From JBBRUG01 sp038247995 (GTDB taxonomy: Bacteria; Chloroflexota; Chloroflexia; Chloroflexales; Chloroflexaceae), in contig JBBRUG010000034.1 of NCBI GenBank assembly GCA_038247995.1, positions 1 through 27,056 on the forward strand: a stretch of 27,056 nucleotides of DNA, written 5' to 3'. Shown here piece after piece: positions 14,859 through 23,269 of this stretch. Position 1 is the first letter of the stretch. Every line of letters starts with the position of its first letter. A program made the translations under genes and the position numbers. The notes under the pieces are model-generated. The model did not search any database and was not told the DNA's origin. It was given only the letters and a program-made list of their open reading frames with translations.

Positions 14859-17800
14859 TCACTCGCCACTCGTCACTCGGATCGCCTGATGTTCAGGAAT
14901 ATGCAAAAAGCTGCGCGTAAGCTCAGAATCGCCGATTGCCGCCGCGCGCAGATCAAGCAGGCGCCGCGCCGTATGTTGCAGATCGGTTGCGCGTACAGGT
15001 GCAACCTGCCGGGCCACTTCAGCCGCGCGCCAGTAGAGGCCCGGCGGACGGTGGAGCGCGTCAGCTTCCTGGCCTGGTGCGCCGAGCAGCGCATCGAGAT
15101 CGGCAAACTTGGCCCGCGCAAGCGGCGCATCGCCCAGTTCCAGGGCGCACTCGCACAGGCCGAGCAGGGCTTCGCCGCGCCGATGGAATTCGCCGAGATC
15201 GTCATAGATCGCGAGCGCCTCGCTGTAGGTCGCCAGCGCCGCCGCTCGATCACCGAGCAGTTGCACGAAGCGGCCCATAAGCTCCAGTGCCAGTGCGACA
15301 AACCGGCGCGCATCGAGTTCGCGGACGATCGGTAAACCGGCGCGCACTGCCGCCTGCCCGGCGGCCCGATCACCCATCCGCGCCAGGGTGCGCCCGCGCA
15401 TAATCAAGATCAACCCCTGGCCGAAACGATCGCCACAGGTTTCGGCCAACTGTGCCGCCGAGGCATAACGCTCAACGGCGGCGCCAAACGCCCCGGCATC
15501 GGCGAGCACATTGGCGTCGCTGAAGGCCATAATCTCTTCGCCGAGCAGATCGCCAACTTCGTGATACATTGTCTGGGCGGCGACATAATTGGCCCGGGCG
15601 GCGGCATAATGGCCACTGTTGCGGTCGAGATTACCCAGGTTACCGCGAATACAGCCAATCAGCCAGCGCGCTTCGAGCGCTTCGGCAAGCTCCAGACCTT
15701 CTTGCCAGTAGGCCCGCGCCGTAGCAAAGCGCCCCTGATACTCGGCCACGCCGCCCAGATGATTAAGCAAGCGGCAGCGCTCCCAGGTCTGGTCCAGTGT
15801 ACCGGCCAGTTCCAGCGCGGCGCTGTAGTGGGCTTGCGCCGCCTCGTATGCGCCCTGCTCGCGGGCGATGAAGCCCAGATAACTCAGCGCTTCACACTCC
15901 AGCGCCGGTAGATCGGCCTGCTGGGCCAGTTCCAGCGCACGCGTGAGGGTGGCTACAGCATCCGTATGAGCGCCCTGCCGCTGCATACTATCGCCCTGCC
16001 GACAGCGAGCGGCGACCGCGAGTTCAACCAGACCGCGCTCCTGCGCGATCGCCAGCGCCGCTGCGGCCTGGGCAACAGCCTGCGGATAGCGGCTCAAGCG
16101 GTGTAAAAATAGTGCGTGCCCGATCAGCAGCCGCGCCGTTGCCGCTCCCGGCTGGTCAACGGCCAGGTGCGCCGCAGCGCCCAACAAGCGCTCGCCCTCG
16201 GCAAATTGCCCAGCCAGATCGTAGAACGCCACCAACCCGAGGCTGCCGTGCGCTAATTGCTCAAGCTTGCCGCTGTTGAGCGCCTGTTGCCAGGCCGTGC
16301 GAATGTTGTCGAGATCAGGCCGAAGCTGTCGGCTGGCTTCCTGCGGCGCCGGCTGAAAGCGCGGGGCCAGAGCGCCGGACTGCGCCAGATAATAGGTCGC
16401 GTGGCGCTCATGCAACGCCGCTATCGCGGCAACTCGTTCCGGCGTATGCAGTTCTGCGGCGGCAAATTGGCGCAACAGCGTGTGCATCTCGTAGCGTTCG
16501 GCTGCACTCCGCCGCAACAACGAGCGCTCAACAAAACGTTCGAGTTGCGCCGCGGTTGCTGCGCACACTTGTGCAGCCGCTGCAACAGTAAAGCCGCCGG
16601 CAAAGCAGGTCAGTTGCAGATACATCTGCCGATCGGGGGCAGCAAGGCGCGCCAGCGACGTGGCAAATGTGGCCTGCATACTGCGCTGGCGTGGCGGCAC
16701 ATCGCGCAAGCCGCTGGTGAGCACAGCCAGATCGACGGCAATGGCCGCTCCAATCGCCGGGAGGCTCAGTTGACGTACCTGGCCTGCCGCCAGTTCAAGC
16801 GCCAGCGGCATGCCCTCGCATAGCGCACAGATCTGCGCTACAGCCGGCGCCGTCGTTGCGTCCAGCGCAATATCGGCCCGCGCACGTTGCGCACGCTCAA
16901 GCAACAGTTGCACCGCCGGGTAGGCGGCAAGCGCTTCCCGTGCCAAATCCGGCTCACGCGGATAAGCCAGCCCCGCTACGTCAAAAATCCACTCGGCCTG
17001 GAGCGCCAATGGCTCGCGCGATGTAACCAAAATGCGCAGATCACGCGCCGCAGCCAATAATGTGTTCACCAGCTCGGCAACGCTGTCCAGATGCTCGGCA
17101 TTGTCGAGCACCAACAGTAGTTCACGCTCAGCAAGATACGCACAGAGTTGGGTCAGCGCCGGTATGTTGCCACGTAGTTCCAGGCCCACCACCTCGGCAA
17201 TGGCGGCGGCGAGGTCGCTCCCCGGATCACGCGCAGCCAGCGCGATATACGCCCCGCCGTTGCGCATCTGGCCGATATATTCCGTCGCCACCGCCAACGC
17301 CAGCCGACTCTTGCCGATCCCACCCGGCCCGACCAGTGTCAGCAAGCGACAATCGGGCGTCGCCAGCCGCGTAGCGATCTGCTGGATCTCGGCAGCACGC
17401 CCGACCAGGCTGGTCGGCGTGAAGGGCGCGCCGCGCAACTGTGGCGCAGTCGACGCTGCAACAAGCACCGGTAACGCGGCGGCCGGCGTCAGATCACCGC
17501 GCCAGATCCGGCGATACAGCTCGGTTACTTCCAATGAAGGCGCCACGCCGAGCTGTTCATCGAGCAGGCGGCAATAGTTCTCGTAGTGGGCAAGTGCAGC
17601 CGCGCGCTGCCCACTGCGCGCCAGCAACATCAGCAGGCGGCCATGCGTCGCCTCGTGGAACGGCTCTAACGCGAGCAGCGCATTGGCATACACAATTCCG
17701 GCCGGCACAGCGCTGTGCGCGATCGCCGCAGCCGTAAGTTGGGCATATGCCTCAACCACCCGCCGGCGCAGCCGTTCCTGCGCCGCGAGCGTCCATGTCT

Positions 17801-18251
17801 CAAACCCGCTGCTGTCGCGCAGCGCAAAGCCCTGCAAAAAATCGCCCCGATAATGTTCCAGCGCTGTAGCTAAACGCCCGGCCGCCGCAGGGCTCAACGC
17901 ATGGCCTTCAGCGGCGTCGATTGCGGAATTGATCACCTCGTAGTCCAGCGTGTAGGGCTGGGTCGGCCCGAAGCGCACCATCTGCCGATTGATCGCCAGA
18001 TACGCGCCAAGTTGCTGGCGCAGGCTGGTGAGCAACACGCTCAGATTGCCGCGCGCCCGGTCGATCGTAGCGTCGTCCCAGAGCATGTCGGCCAATACAT
18101 CACGGGGATGCGGGCGCTGCTCGCACGCCAGATAGACCAGCAACGCCTCGGCTTTGCGCGAAGCCAGGCCACTGACCGGCCCGCCGTTCAGGCGGATCTC
18201 CAGGCCGCCGCAGGTCTGGATCTGAAGGATTGTGGGTTGCGTGTCGAGCAT
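14859..18251 (-). CDS. AfsR/SARP-like regulator: winged helix, BTAD, NB-ARC ATPase, TPR array
   Basis: The 1130-residue cytoplasmic protein is a large one-component regulator. An OmpR/SARP-type winged helix occupies about 8-95 (RKAEALLVYLA...RDVLADMLW), and a bacterial transcriptional activation domain (BTAD) about 100-250. An NB-ARC/STAND ATPase follows from about 280, with Walker A GPGGIGKS (308-315), Walker B LLLVLDNAEH (378-387) and TSREPL (410-415). From about 640 to 1070 repeated helical pairs (for example ALSYLGFIAREQGAYEAAQAHY) form a tetratricopeptide array for ligand or partner binding. Such proteins are thought to switch from a closed ADP form to an active ATP-bound oligomer when the TPR part senses a signal. 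Start ATG 18251 follows AAAGAG. It begins 6 bp after the TerB-like gene ends, so both are probably in one operon. The signal and targets are not known. Confidence 0.9.
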   Translation of the reverse strand: MLDTQPTILQIQTCGGLEIRLNGGPVSGLASRKAEALLVYLACEQRPHPRDVLADMLWDDATIDRARGNLSVLLTSLRQQLGAYLAINRQMVRFGPTQPYTLDYEVINSAIDAAEGHALSPAAAGRLATALEHYRGDFLQGFALRDSSGFETWTLAAQERLRRRVVEAYAQLTAAAIAHSAVPAGIVYANALLALEPFHEATHGRLLMLLARSGQRAAALAHYENYCRLLDEQLGVAPSLEVTELYRRIWRGDLTPAAALPVLVAASTAPQLRGAPFTPTSLVGRAAEIQQIATRLATPDCRLLTLVGPGGIGKSRLALAVATEYIGQMRNGGAYIALAARDPGSDLAAAIAEVVGLELRGNIPALTQLCAYLAERELLLVLDNAEHLDSVAELVNTLLAAARDLRILVTSREPLALQAEWIFDVAGLAYPREPDLAREALAAYPAVQLLLERAQRARADIALDATTAPAVAQICALCEGMPLALELAAGQVRQLSLPAIGAAIAVDLAVLTSGLRDVPPRQRSMQATFATSLARLAAPDRQMYLQLTCFAGGFTVAAAAQVCAATAAQLERFVERSLLRRSAAERYEMHTLLRQFAAAELHTPERVAAIAALHERHATYYLAQSGALAPRFQPAPQEASRQLRPDLDNIRTAWQQALNSGKLEQLAHGSLGLVAFYDLAGQFAEGERLLGAAAHLAVDQPGAATARLLIGHALFLHRLSRYPQAVAQAAAALAIAQERGLVELAVAARCRQGDSMQRQGAHTDAVATLTRALELAQQADLPALECEALSYLGFIAREQGAYEAAQAHYSAALELAGTLDQTWERCRLLNHLGGVAEYQGRFATARAYWQEGLELAEALEARWLIGCIRGNLGNLDRNSGHYAAARANYVAAQTMYHEVGDLLGEEIMAFSDANVLADAGAFGAAVERYASAAQLAETCGDRFGQGLILIMRGRTLARMGDRAAGQAAVRAGLPIVRELDARRFVALALELMGRFVQLLGDRAAALATYSEALAIYDDLGEFHRRGEALLGLCECALELGDAPLARAKFADLDALLGAPGQEADALHRPPGLYWRAAEVARQVAPVRATDLQHTARRLLDLRAAAIGDSELTRSFLHIPEHQAIRVTSGE

Positions 18252-18257
18252 AACTCT

Positions 18258-19367
18258 TTATTCAACAACCTCTAGCAGCGCCTGCCGCCGCGCCGCGAGT
18301 TGCTGGAGTGCGCGCAGGCGTTCTTGAAGCTGAGCGAACAGCGCCCAATCATCTGCGCTACGGTTCGGGGCCGCAGGAAAGCGGGCCAGATACACCTCCA
18401 GGCCGGCAATGGCCTCGTGCAAAAACGCTAGGATGACGGCGGCCTTGTGGGCGGCCTCAGCGCGCAGGCGCTCATTATTGCGCCCCACACCGCCGAGCAA
18501 CGCCCGCACCCCAAAGAAAACCCCCGCGCCGAGCAAGGTAAATACACCCAGGCCCGGCACCATCCCCAGGCCCAAGCCCAATGCCGCCAACCCCGACGTA
18601 ATACCCGCCGCGCTTAGGCCAAGCACCGAACCGGAGACATACACTGCCGCGAGCGGGACGCCGACCGCAGCGAGGCCGGCCGCTGCATTCGTTGTGATCT
18701 CAGCCGCCGCCCGATCGTCGAGGCCGCGCAGGCGCACACTACGCAGTTCCGCCGCAAAGGTATGGATCGCGGCGCTCTGCGCCTCCGTTATGGCCAGGCT
18801 GATCCGGGCCAACTCCAGCAATTGCGCCTGCGTATCGCCGAGCCGATCATTGATCCAGGCCACCTCGATCAGGTTCAGCAGCAGCGCATAACGCAGCGCA
18901 GCCTCGGCGAAGACAAAGGGTTCCAGCGCATCGCGTAGCGGCGGCGGCTCGATCAGAAAGTCGAACAACATCTGCCGCCCGCCCGCCGAAAGCCCTTCGG
19001 GGTCGGTCAGATCAATAATCAGCCGCAGTTCGTCCTTATCGAGTGCGCCGTCGGCGACGGCCATGCTCAGCAGCGCGCCGGCGTAAGCAATCCGCAACTG
19101 TTCCGGCAGCGTAGCCAGTTCCAGCGGCACAACCGGCGCGCCGGCAACGGCAGCGTGAAGATTCGCGGCCGCCTGCGCCACCGACGACTCAGCGCCGGCC
19201 AGATCGGCCATGGTTTCAGCGACGCCCTGCGTTGCATCAGCCGCCACAGTGCGCGCCGTAGCGCTCGCCGCCCGCGCCAGGCGCTCGGCCTCCGCCCGCG
19301 CATCTTCAAATGTCTGCTGGGCCTGCCCGATTGTCTTCCCGGCCCAACGCCAAAAATCATCGCTCAT
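18258..19367 (-). CDS. TerB-like domain protein with C-terminal glycine-rich membrane hairpin
   Basis: The 369-residue protein starts with an amphipathic Ala/Glu-rich, possibly coiled-coil region (10-75). A helical domain follows whose GALLSMAVADGALDKDEL (97-114) matches the acidic loop of TerB/DjlA-type proteins, which may bind metal; the second half (about 145-215) is also helical. Two strongly hydrophobic, glycine-rich stretches (about 225-255 and 258-293) could insert in the membrane as a hairpin, and a helical tail (300-369) ends the protein. TerB-family proteins occur in tellurite/stress gene sets and as adaptors in defence loci, but none of the partner ter genes is here. The start ATG 19367 has no close strong ribosome site. 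It lies 6 bp upstream of the SARP-like regulator, suggesting that it may sense or anchor something for it. Function is unknown. Confidence 0.65.
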   Translation of the reverse strand: MSDDFWRWAGKTIGQAQQTFEDARAEAERLARAASATARTVAADATQGVAETMADLAGAESSVAQAAANLHAAVAGAPVVPLELATLPEQLRIAYAGALLSMAVADGALDKDELRLIIDLTDPEGLSAGGRQMLFDFLIEPPPLRDALEPFVFAEAALRYALLLNLIEVAWINDRLGDTQAQLLELARISLAITEAQSAAIHTFAAELRSVRLRGLDDRAAAEITTNAAAGLAAVGVPLAAVYVSGSVLGLSAAGITSGLAALGLGLGMVPGLGVFTLLGAGVFFGVRALLGGVGRNNERLRAEAAHKAAVILAFLHEAIAGLEVYLARFPAAPNRSADDWALFAQLQERLRALQQLAARRQALLEVVE

Positions 19368-19383
19368 AGATTGACCTCATTGA

Positions 19384-19406
19384 GCACCCTGCGCTACTCA
19401 GGGTGC
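19384..19406. terminator. 8-bp hairpin between rpsT and the TerB-like gene
   Basis: GCACCCTG (19384-19391) pairs with CAGGGTGC (19399-19406) over 7 nt. It lies 17 bp upstream of ATG 19367 and could be a 5' leader hairpin of that gene or a second rpsT terminator. No T run is present. Confidence 0.35.
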
Positions 19407-19446
19407 AGGTGCGTCGCTTCCGCAGCGCAGAGCGCTAAACGCAAAA

Positions 19447-19472
19447 CCCCGCTTCATTATGTTGAAGCGGGG
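19447..19472 (-). terminator. Rho-independent terminator of rpsT
   Basis: A perfect 10-bp stem CCCCGCTTCA/TGAAGCGGGG with a 6-nt loop, read on the minus strand, is followed by TTTTGCG. It lies 73 bp after the rpsT stop. Confidence 0.88.
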
Positions 19473-19545
19473 CTTGGCTAGCTACTCTATTCAAACTGGT
19501 TACCGGAACCTGCTGCCTGCATCCGGCCGCCTGTATGCTGGAAAA

Positions 19546-19812
19546 CTATGCTGCAGCACCGACTGCATTAAGCTTCTTCATCAGGCGGGACTTGCGACGG
19601 GCGGCATTGTTCTTGTGAATAATGCCCTTCACCGCAGCCTTGTCGAGAATGCTGATCGCTTCGCGGATCACCATATCGTCGGGCGTACCGCTGAAGATCG
19701 ACTGCTCAGCCTTCTTCACCTGCGTCTTCACCTGAGACTTATACATCCGGTTGCGCTCTTGCTTGCGCGCGTTCGAGCGGATGCGCTTCTTCGCCGAGGT
19801 CGTGTTCGCCAA
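19546..19812 (-). CDS. rpsT: 30S ribosomal protein S20
   Basis: The 88-residue basic protein binds 16S rRNA early in 30S assembly. The start ANTTSAKKRIRSNARKQERN and the later segment AVKGIIHKNNAARRKSRLMK are diagnostic for S20, and the length is typical (about 85-90). The start codon is TTG (19812-19810), supported by AAGGAG 7 nt upstream and by the conserved ANxxSAKKR terminus. The E. coli rpsT gene also starts with UUG, where the weak start is linked to feedback control; similar control here is inference. A TATACT box (19835-19830) just upstream suggests a short leader. The gene stands alone, with its own terminator, divergent from murJ. Confidence 0.97.
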   Translation of the reverse strand: MANTTSAKKRIRSNARKQERNRMYKSQVKTQVKKAEQSIFSGTPDDMVIREAISILDKAAVKGIIHKNNAARRKSRLMKKLNAVGAAA

Positions 19813-19948
19813 GAGGGGACTCCTTACCGAGTATAATCTGCGCTTATGAATAGTCTTGTTTGGGCTGATGACGTGTGATCATCCCGCCCCTCCGCCCCAA
19901 CCTACGTGGCGGACACTAAGAGCGAAGTATAGCATAGGAGCGGGCTGC

Positions 19949-21565
19949 GTGCAACTTGCATCTCGACTGCGGCGGCTCCAGGGCAGCGCCCTATTCAACA
20001 GCCTGATCGTGATGGGCGGCTTTGGCGTGAGTCGGCTCACCGGGCTGCTGCGCGATGTGCTCATCGCGGCCCAATTCGGCAATTCAGCCGAGCTCGGCGC
20101 CTATTTTGCCGCCTTTCGCATCGTCGATCTGCTCTACATTGTGATTATCGGCGGGGCGCTCGGCAGTAGTTTTATTCCGGTGTTCATCCAGGCATGGGAG
20201 CGCGAGAGTGAAGAACGCGCCTGGGCGCTCGCCAGCGCCGTGCTCACCTGGACGCTGCTCATCCTCTCCGGGGCCAGCGCGATCCTGTTTCTCATTGCGC
20301 CATTCGTTACCCGGCTGGCTTTTAATGGGCCAGATTATGACGAAGCAACGCTCACGTTGATTGCGCAACTCACCCGCCTGTTTCTGCTTTCGCCGCTTCT
20401 GCTCGGCCTGGGTGGGCTGGCAATGGCCGCGCTCAACGCCCGCAATCGCTTCACGCTGCCCGCAATCGCCCCAACAATCTACAATCTGGGCATCATCGGC
20501 GGGGCCTTCCTGGCGCCGCGCTTCGGGATCTGGGGGCTGGCCTGGGGTGTCGTGGGCGGTGCATTGGCCTACCTGCTGGTGCAAATTCCCGGCCTATTCA
20601 GCATTGGTATGCGTCTGCGCCCACAACTTGGGCGCGGCATGGCCGAACTGCGCAGTGTGGCTACGGCAATGGGGCCGCGCGTGCTCGGCCAGTCGGCGGC
20701 GCACTTCAGCACGCTGGTTACGGCTGCGCTGACGGCCCGCTTGCTCCTGGGCGACGAACGGCAGGCCGGGCTGAACTACGCTTACCAACTGATGCTGTTG
20801 CCTTACGGGATCTTCGCACTCAGCCTCAGCCAGGTGGCCTTTCCCACGCTGGCCCGCCTGCACATCGAAGGTCGCCGGGATGAACTGATCAGCCGCGTCC
20901 AGCGTACCACAGCGCTCATCCTCGTACTCACCATTCCTGCCGCTGTCGCCCTGGCCACCCTCGGCGTGCCGCTAGTTCGGCTGCTCTTTCAACGTGGCGC
21001 CTTCGGCGAGACAGCATTACTTTACACTATTCAGCCCCTTATCCCCTATGCAACAGCACTTCCGGCCTTCGCGGTGTCGGAAATTATGATCCGCACGCTC
21101 TACGCCCTCCAGCGGATCTGGCTACCGGTATTGGCCGGACTGCTGCAAGTGAGCCTGAACCTGGGGCTAGGCATTGTGCTGCTTTCCGGCGGCGATACAC
21201 GGGGGTTAGTTTTCGCCTTCAGCGTGGCAAATAATGTCGAGGCGGCGGTGCTGGCGATCGCACTCGCGCTGGCGCTACCGGGGATCTGGCGTAACCGCGC
21301 ACTCCTCCACGATCTGGCAGCAACAATTGCCGGGTCGCTGGCGCTGCTCGCCACGCTGCTCAGCCTCAATGCCGCCTTCACTGCGCAACTGCCGTTCCTG
21401 CGCCTCGGCGGAGACTACACCTGGCCGGCCGATCTACCCGCCCTACTGGCCTACCTGAGCGGAGCCGCAATCCTCGGCGCCGGCGTCTACCTTGGCGTGC
21501 TCTGGCTGTTGCGCGCACCGAGCCTACGGTCTGTGCTGGGCAGGCTACGGGCGCGGAGCACATGA
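19949..21565 (+). CDS. murJ: Lipid II flippase MurJ (MviN)
   Basis: The product is a 538-residue integral membrane protein of the MOP/MATE-like superfamily that moves the peptidoglycan precursor lipid II across the membrane. It has about 14 membrane helices. Family motifs near the N-terminus include GFGVSRLTGLLRDVLIAAQFG, with the conserved S/R-x-x-G-x-x-R-D pattern; later PAIAPTIYNLGII and a C-terminal half with AFAVSEIMIRTLYALQ match MurJ. GTG 19949 is chosen because AGGAG lies 8 nt before it (19936-19940) and membrane-family similarity starts soon after. The open frame continues left to TTG 19856, but that part is not conserved in character and overlaps the rpsT promoter region. It indicates the host makes peptidoglycan or carries the flippase. 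No other cell-wall genes are adjacent. Confidence 0.92.
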   Translation: MQLASRLRRLQGSALFNSLIVMGGFGVSRLTGLLRDVLIAAQFGNSAELGAYFAAFRIVDLLYIVIIGGALGSSFIPVFIQAWERESEERAWALASAVLTWTLLILSGASAILFLIAPFVTRLAFNGPDYDEATLTLIAQLTRLFLLSPLLLGLGGLAMAALNARNRFTLPAIAPTIYNLGIIGGAFLAPRFGIWGLAWGVVGGALAYLLVQIPGLFSIGMRLRPQLGRGMAELRSVATAMGPRVLGQSAAHFSTLVTAALTARLLLGDERQAGLNYAYQLMLLPYGIFALSLSQVAFPTLARLHIEGRRDELISRVQRTTALILVLTIPAAVALATLGVPLVRLLFQRGAFGETALLYTIQPLIPYATALPAFAVSEIMIRTLYALQRIWLPVLAGLLQVSLNLGLGIVLLSGGDTRGLVFAFSVANNVEAAVLAIALALALPGIWRNRALLHDLAATIAGSLALLATLLSLNAAFTAQLPFLRLGGDYTWPADLPALLAYLSGAAILGAGVYLGVLWLLRAPSLRSVLGRLRARST

Positions 21566-21599
21566 GCGGCGAAGCGGGCATAAAAGTATAGCGCGCCTT

Positions 21600-21756
21600 C
21601 AACAGTTCAGCGCCTTCAGCAGTTCAGTGGCTCAGTGATCCCGGGGGAGGGCGCAGCCTCAACAGTTCAGTGACCTCAGCAGCCTCAGTGGCTCAGTGGC
21701 TCAGTGATCCCGTGCGGGAATTCAGTGTTCTCACTCACCTCAGTGGATCAGTGAGA
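21600..21756. repeat. Irregular CAGTTCAGTG/CAGTGGCTCAGTG repeats
   Basis: The gap between the convergent murJ and a small membrane protein gene is almost wholly made of CAG-rich short repeats. A 19-bp sequence, CAGTGGCTCAGTGATCCCG, is exact at 21625-21643 and 21694-21712, 69 bp apart. No gene or terminator-like T run is seen. Confidence 0.85.
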
Positions 21757-22254
21757 TTAGTAACGGCGCGGCTGCTGCACGATCTGCGGCTCAACACCAA
21801 TCAGGGCGCTGATCTTATTCATTGCGCTATTGCTGAACGTCACCACATAGTAGGGCGAGAGCGGTACCCGTTCACCCGAGCGAAATTGCAGTTCCAGCCG
21901 ATGCTGGGCGCGGCGCAACACCGTGGCCTGGACACCGACAACCTCACTCAATGGGCGCTCGATAATCACCCGACCGCGAACGCCGTAGCGCGCAATGCGC
22001 ACCAGGTCGCTGGCGCGGTCAAAGGTGGTAATCGCAAACTGCCCGGCGGTTGCCGCCACAAACATAGTAAAAATGACCAGCAAGGCAACAGCGCCGATCA
22101 CGCCTTCGGTCACCGGCTGACGCCCAGCATTAATCGCAATAAAAATCGTGCTGATGCCATAAGAAGCCAGCGCAACAAATGCCCAGGCCAGCAGCGGAAA
22201 ATAGCGTACAGTGAGGGTCTGGCGGGCATCACCGCCGGTTAATTGAAGCGTCAT
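21757..22254 (-). CDS. Small membrane protein with two helices and a PH-like beta domain
   Basis: The 165-residue product has two hydrophobic helices (about 19-42 and 52-74) and a beta-rich C-terminal domain (about 75-150) with alternating strands such as FAITTFDRASDLVRIARYG and HRLELQFRSGERVPLSPYY. The pattern, helices followed by a small barrel-like domain, is that of bacterial PH/DUF304-type membrane proteins, but no family is certain. Start ATG 22254 overlaps the stop of the preceding dehydratase gene (ATGA), so it is co-translated with it. Its link to acyl-CoA metabolism is unclear; it may simply be carried in the operon. Confidence 0.65.
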   Translation of the reverse strand: MTLQLTGGDARQTLTVRYFPLLAWAFVALASYGISTIFIAINAGRQPVTEGVIGAVALLVIFTMFVAATAGQFAITTFDRASDLVRIARYGVRGRVIIERPLSEVVGVQATVLRRAQHRLELQFRSGERVPLSPYYVVTFSNSAMNKISALIGVEPQIVQQPRRY

Positions 22255-22652
22255 ACCGTCTCACGCTGCAAGGCAGCTCCAAGGGTGGCGCTCGCTTTGA
22301 GCACCCCATCGGCGTTGCGCGCCCACAATTCGGCAACCACCCGCTCGCCTGCTACCGCTGTCACGCGCCCGCCACAGTGCAACACCTCGCCAAGCTGCGT
22401 AGGCGCCACAAAACGGGCGTTCAGTTCGTGCAGGCCACCCGGGCCGACGAACGCCGTCGCCACGCGGCCCAAAAATCCCATCACCAGCATACCATGGGCA
22501 ATCACAGCGGGTTGGCCGGCAGCATGGGCGGCTGCCGGATCAAGATGCAGCGGATTATGATCACCGCTCGCCGCAGCATACTGCGCAAAATCGGCTGCCG
22601 TCAACGGCGCCGTGATCAGTTCAGGGAGTTCCTGGCCAAGCTCGATGGGCAT
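22251..22652 (-). CDS. MaoC-type (R)-hydratase / HadB-like dehydratase subunit
   Basis: The 133-residue product is a single hot-dog domain of the MaoC family. The hydratase motif, YAAASGDHNPLHLD (25-38), supplies the catalytic Asp/His, and AVIAHGMLVMG (49-59) forms the central helix. It adds water to, or removes it from, (R)-3-hydroxyacyl thioesters. Paired with the upstream FAS1-type hot-dog protein it resembles the mycobacterial HadA-HadB dehydratase, in which the subunit with this motif is catalytic. Start ATG 22652; the stop overlaps the start of the small membrane protein. An operon with the acyl-CoA synthetase is likely, although repeat-rich DNA separates the two hot-dog genes. Confidence 0.85.
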   Translation of the reverse strand: MPIELGQELPELITAPLTAADFAQYAAASGDHNPLHLDPAAAHAAGQPAVIAHGMLVMGFLGRVATAFVGPGGLHELNARFVAPTQLGEVLHCGGRVTAVAGERVVAELWARNADGVLKASATLGAALQRETV

Positions 22653-22675
22653 GGTATTGCTCTGTGGTGAATGCG

Positions 22676-22765
22676 GGACGACGGACGACGGACGACGGAC
22701 GACGGACGAGTCCAGCTTTGGTCTTTGGTCTTTGGTCGAACGAACTGACAGTCTGTCAGACTATC
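22676..22765. repeat. Three short repeat types between the two dehydratase genes
   Basis: From left to right: GACGACG-type units (22678-22709), three CTTTGGT units (about 22716-22737), and a dyad-rich stretch, GACAGTCTGTCAGACTATCAG. This 111-bp gap splits two genes that usually abut in related dehydratase pairs. Confidence 0.85.
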
Positions 22766-23222
22766 AGACTGTCTCCCCGCGCACCACGACTACTAACCGA
22801 TCGACGATCACGAGTTCGCGGCGCTGGTTGTGCAAACTTGTCTCCAGCGTGAGCAGGGCAAATGGCCCGCTGCGCCCCGTCTTGAGCATAACATCGATGA
22901 TTGTTGGCCGGGCGGTGAGCGTATCGCCCGCGACAATGGGCGCATGATAGGCGTAACGCTGTTCGCCGTGGAGTAAGCGCGGCAGCGGTGCGCCGAGCGC
23001 TGCCAACTCGGCCAGGAGCGCCGGGTTGGCCCACAGGCCATAGCAGGTGGCGAGCGTCGGCGGCGCCGGCAGATCAGGCCATCCGGCCGCCTGTGCCGCT
23101 ACCGGATCGTGATAGATCGGGCGTTCGTCGCCGAGCGCACTGGCCAACCGCCGGATCTGCTCGCGCTCAACCTGGTACGTGTATGGGCCGAACGAACGGC
23201 CAATGTGTGATCGATCGATCAT
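22764..23222 (-). CDS. FAS1-type hot-dog dehydratase subunit (MaoC N-terminal/HadA-like)
   Basis: The 152-residue product matches the MaoC_dehydrat_N (FAS1_DH) domain: an N-terminal SHIGRSFGPYTYQVEREQIRRLA, the mid segment PIYHDPVAAQAAG, and a hot-dog core ending in TGRSGPFALLTLET. These proteins serve as the substrate-binding partner of a MaoC-type catalytic subunit, as HadA or HadC partner HadB. The absence of a full D-x-N-x-x-H hydratase motif agrees with a non-catalytic role. Start ATG 23222 has AGGGG about 6 nt upstream. The acyl-CoA synthetase gene ends 37 bp before it on the same strand, so the two proteins likely act on CoA- or ACP-bound acyl chains in one pathway. Substrate chain length is unknown. 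Confidence 0.82.
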   Translation of the reverse strand: MIDRSHIGRSFGPYTYQVEREQIRRLASALGDERPIYHDPVAAQAAGWPDLPAPPTLATCYGLWANPALLAELAALGAPLPRLLHGEQRYAYHAPIVAGDTLTARPTIIDVMLKTGRSGPFALLTLETSLHNQRRELVIVDRLVVVVRGETV

Positions 23223-23241
23223 ATCGCCCCTGCGTCCTGCC

Positions 23242-23269
23242 GCCTTCAGCCTTCAGCCTTCAGCCTTCA
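23242..23269. repeat. Four exact GCCTTCA heptamers
   Basis: Four consecutive copies of the 7-bp unit run from 23242 to 23269, overlapping the acyl-CoA synthetase stop codon at 23260-23262. Copy-number change could alter the protein's last residues. Confidence 0.9.

Noticed and set aside
17032..17577. Plus-strand frame of 181 codons
   Set aside because: It is antisense to the NB-ARC ATPase domain with intact Walker motifs.
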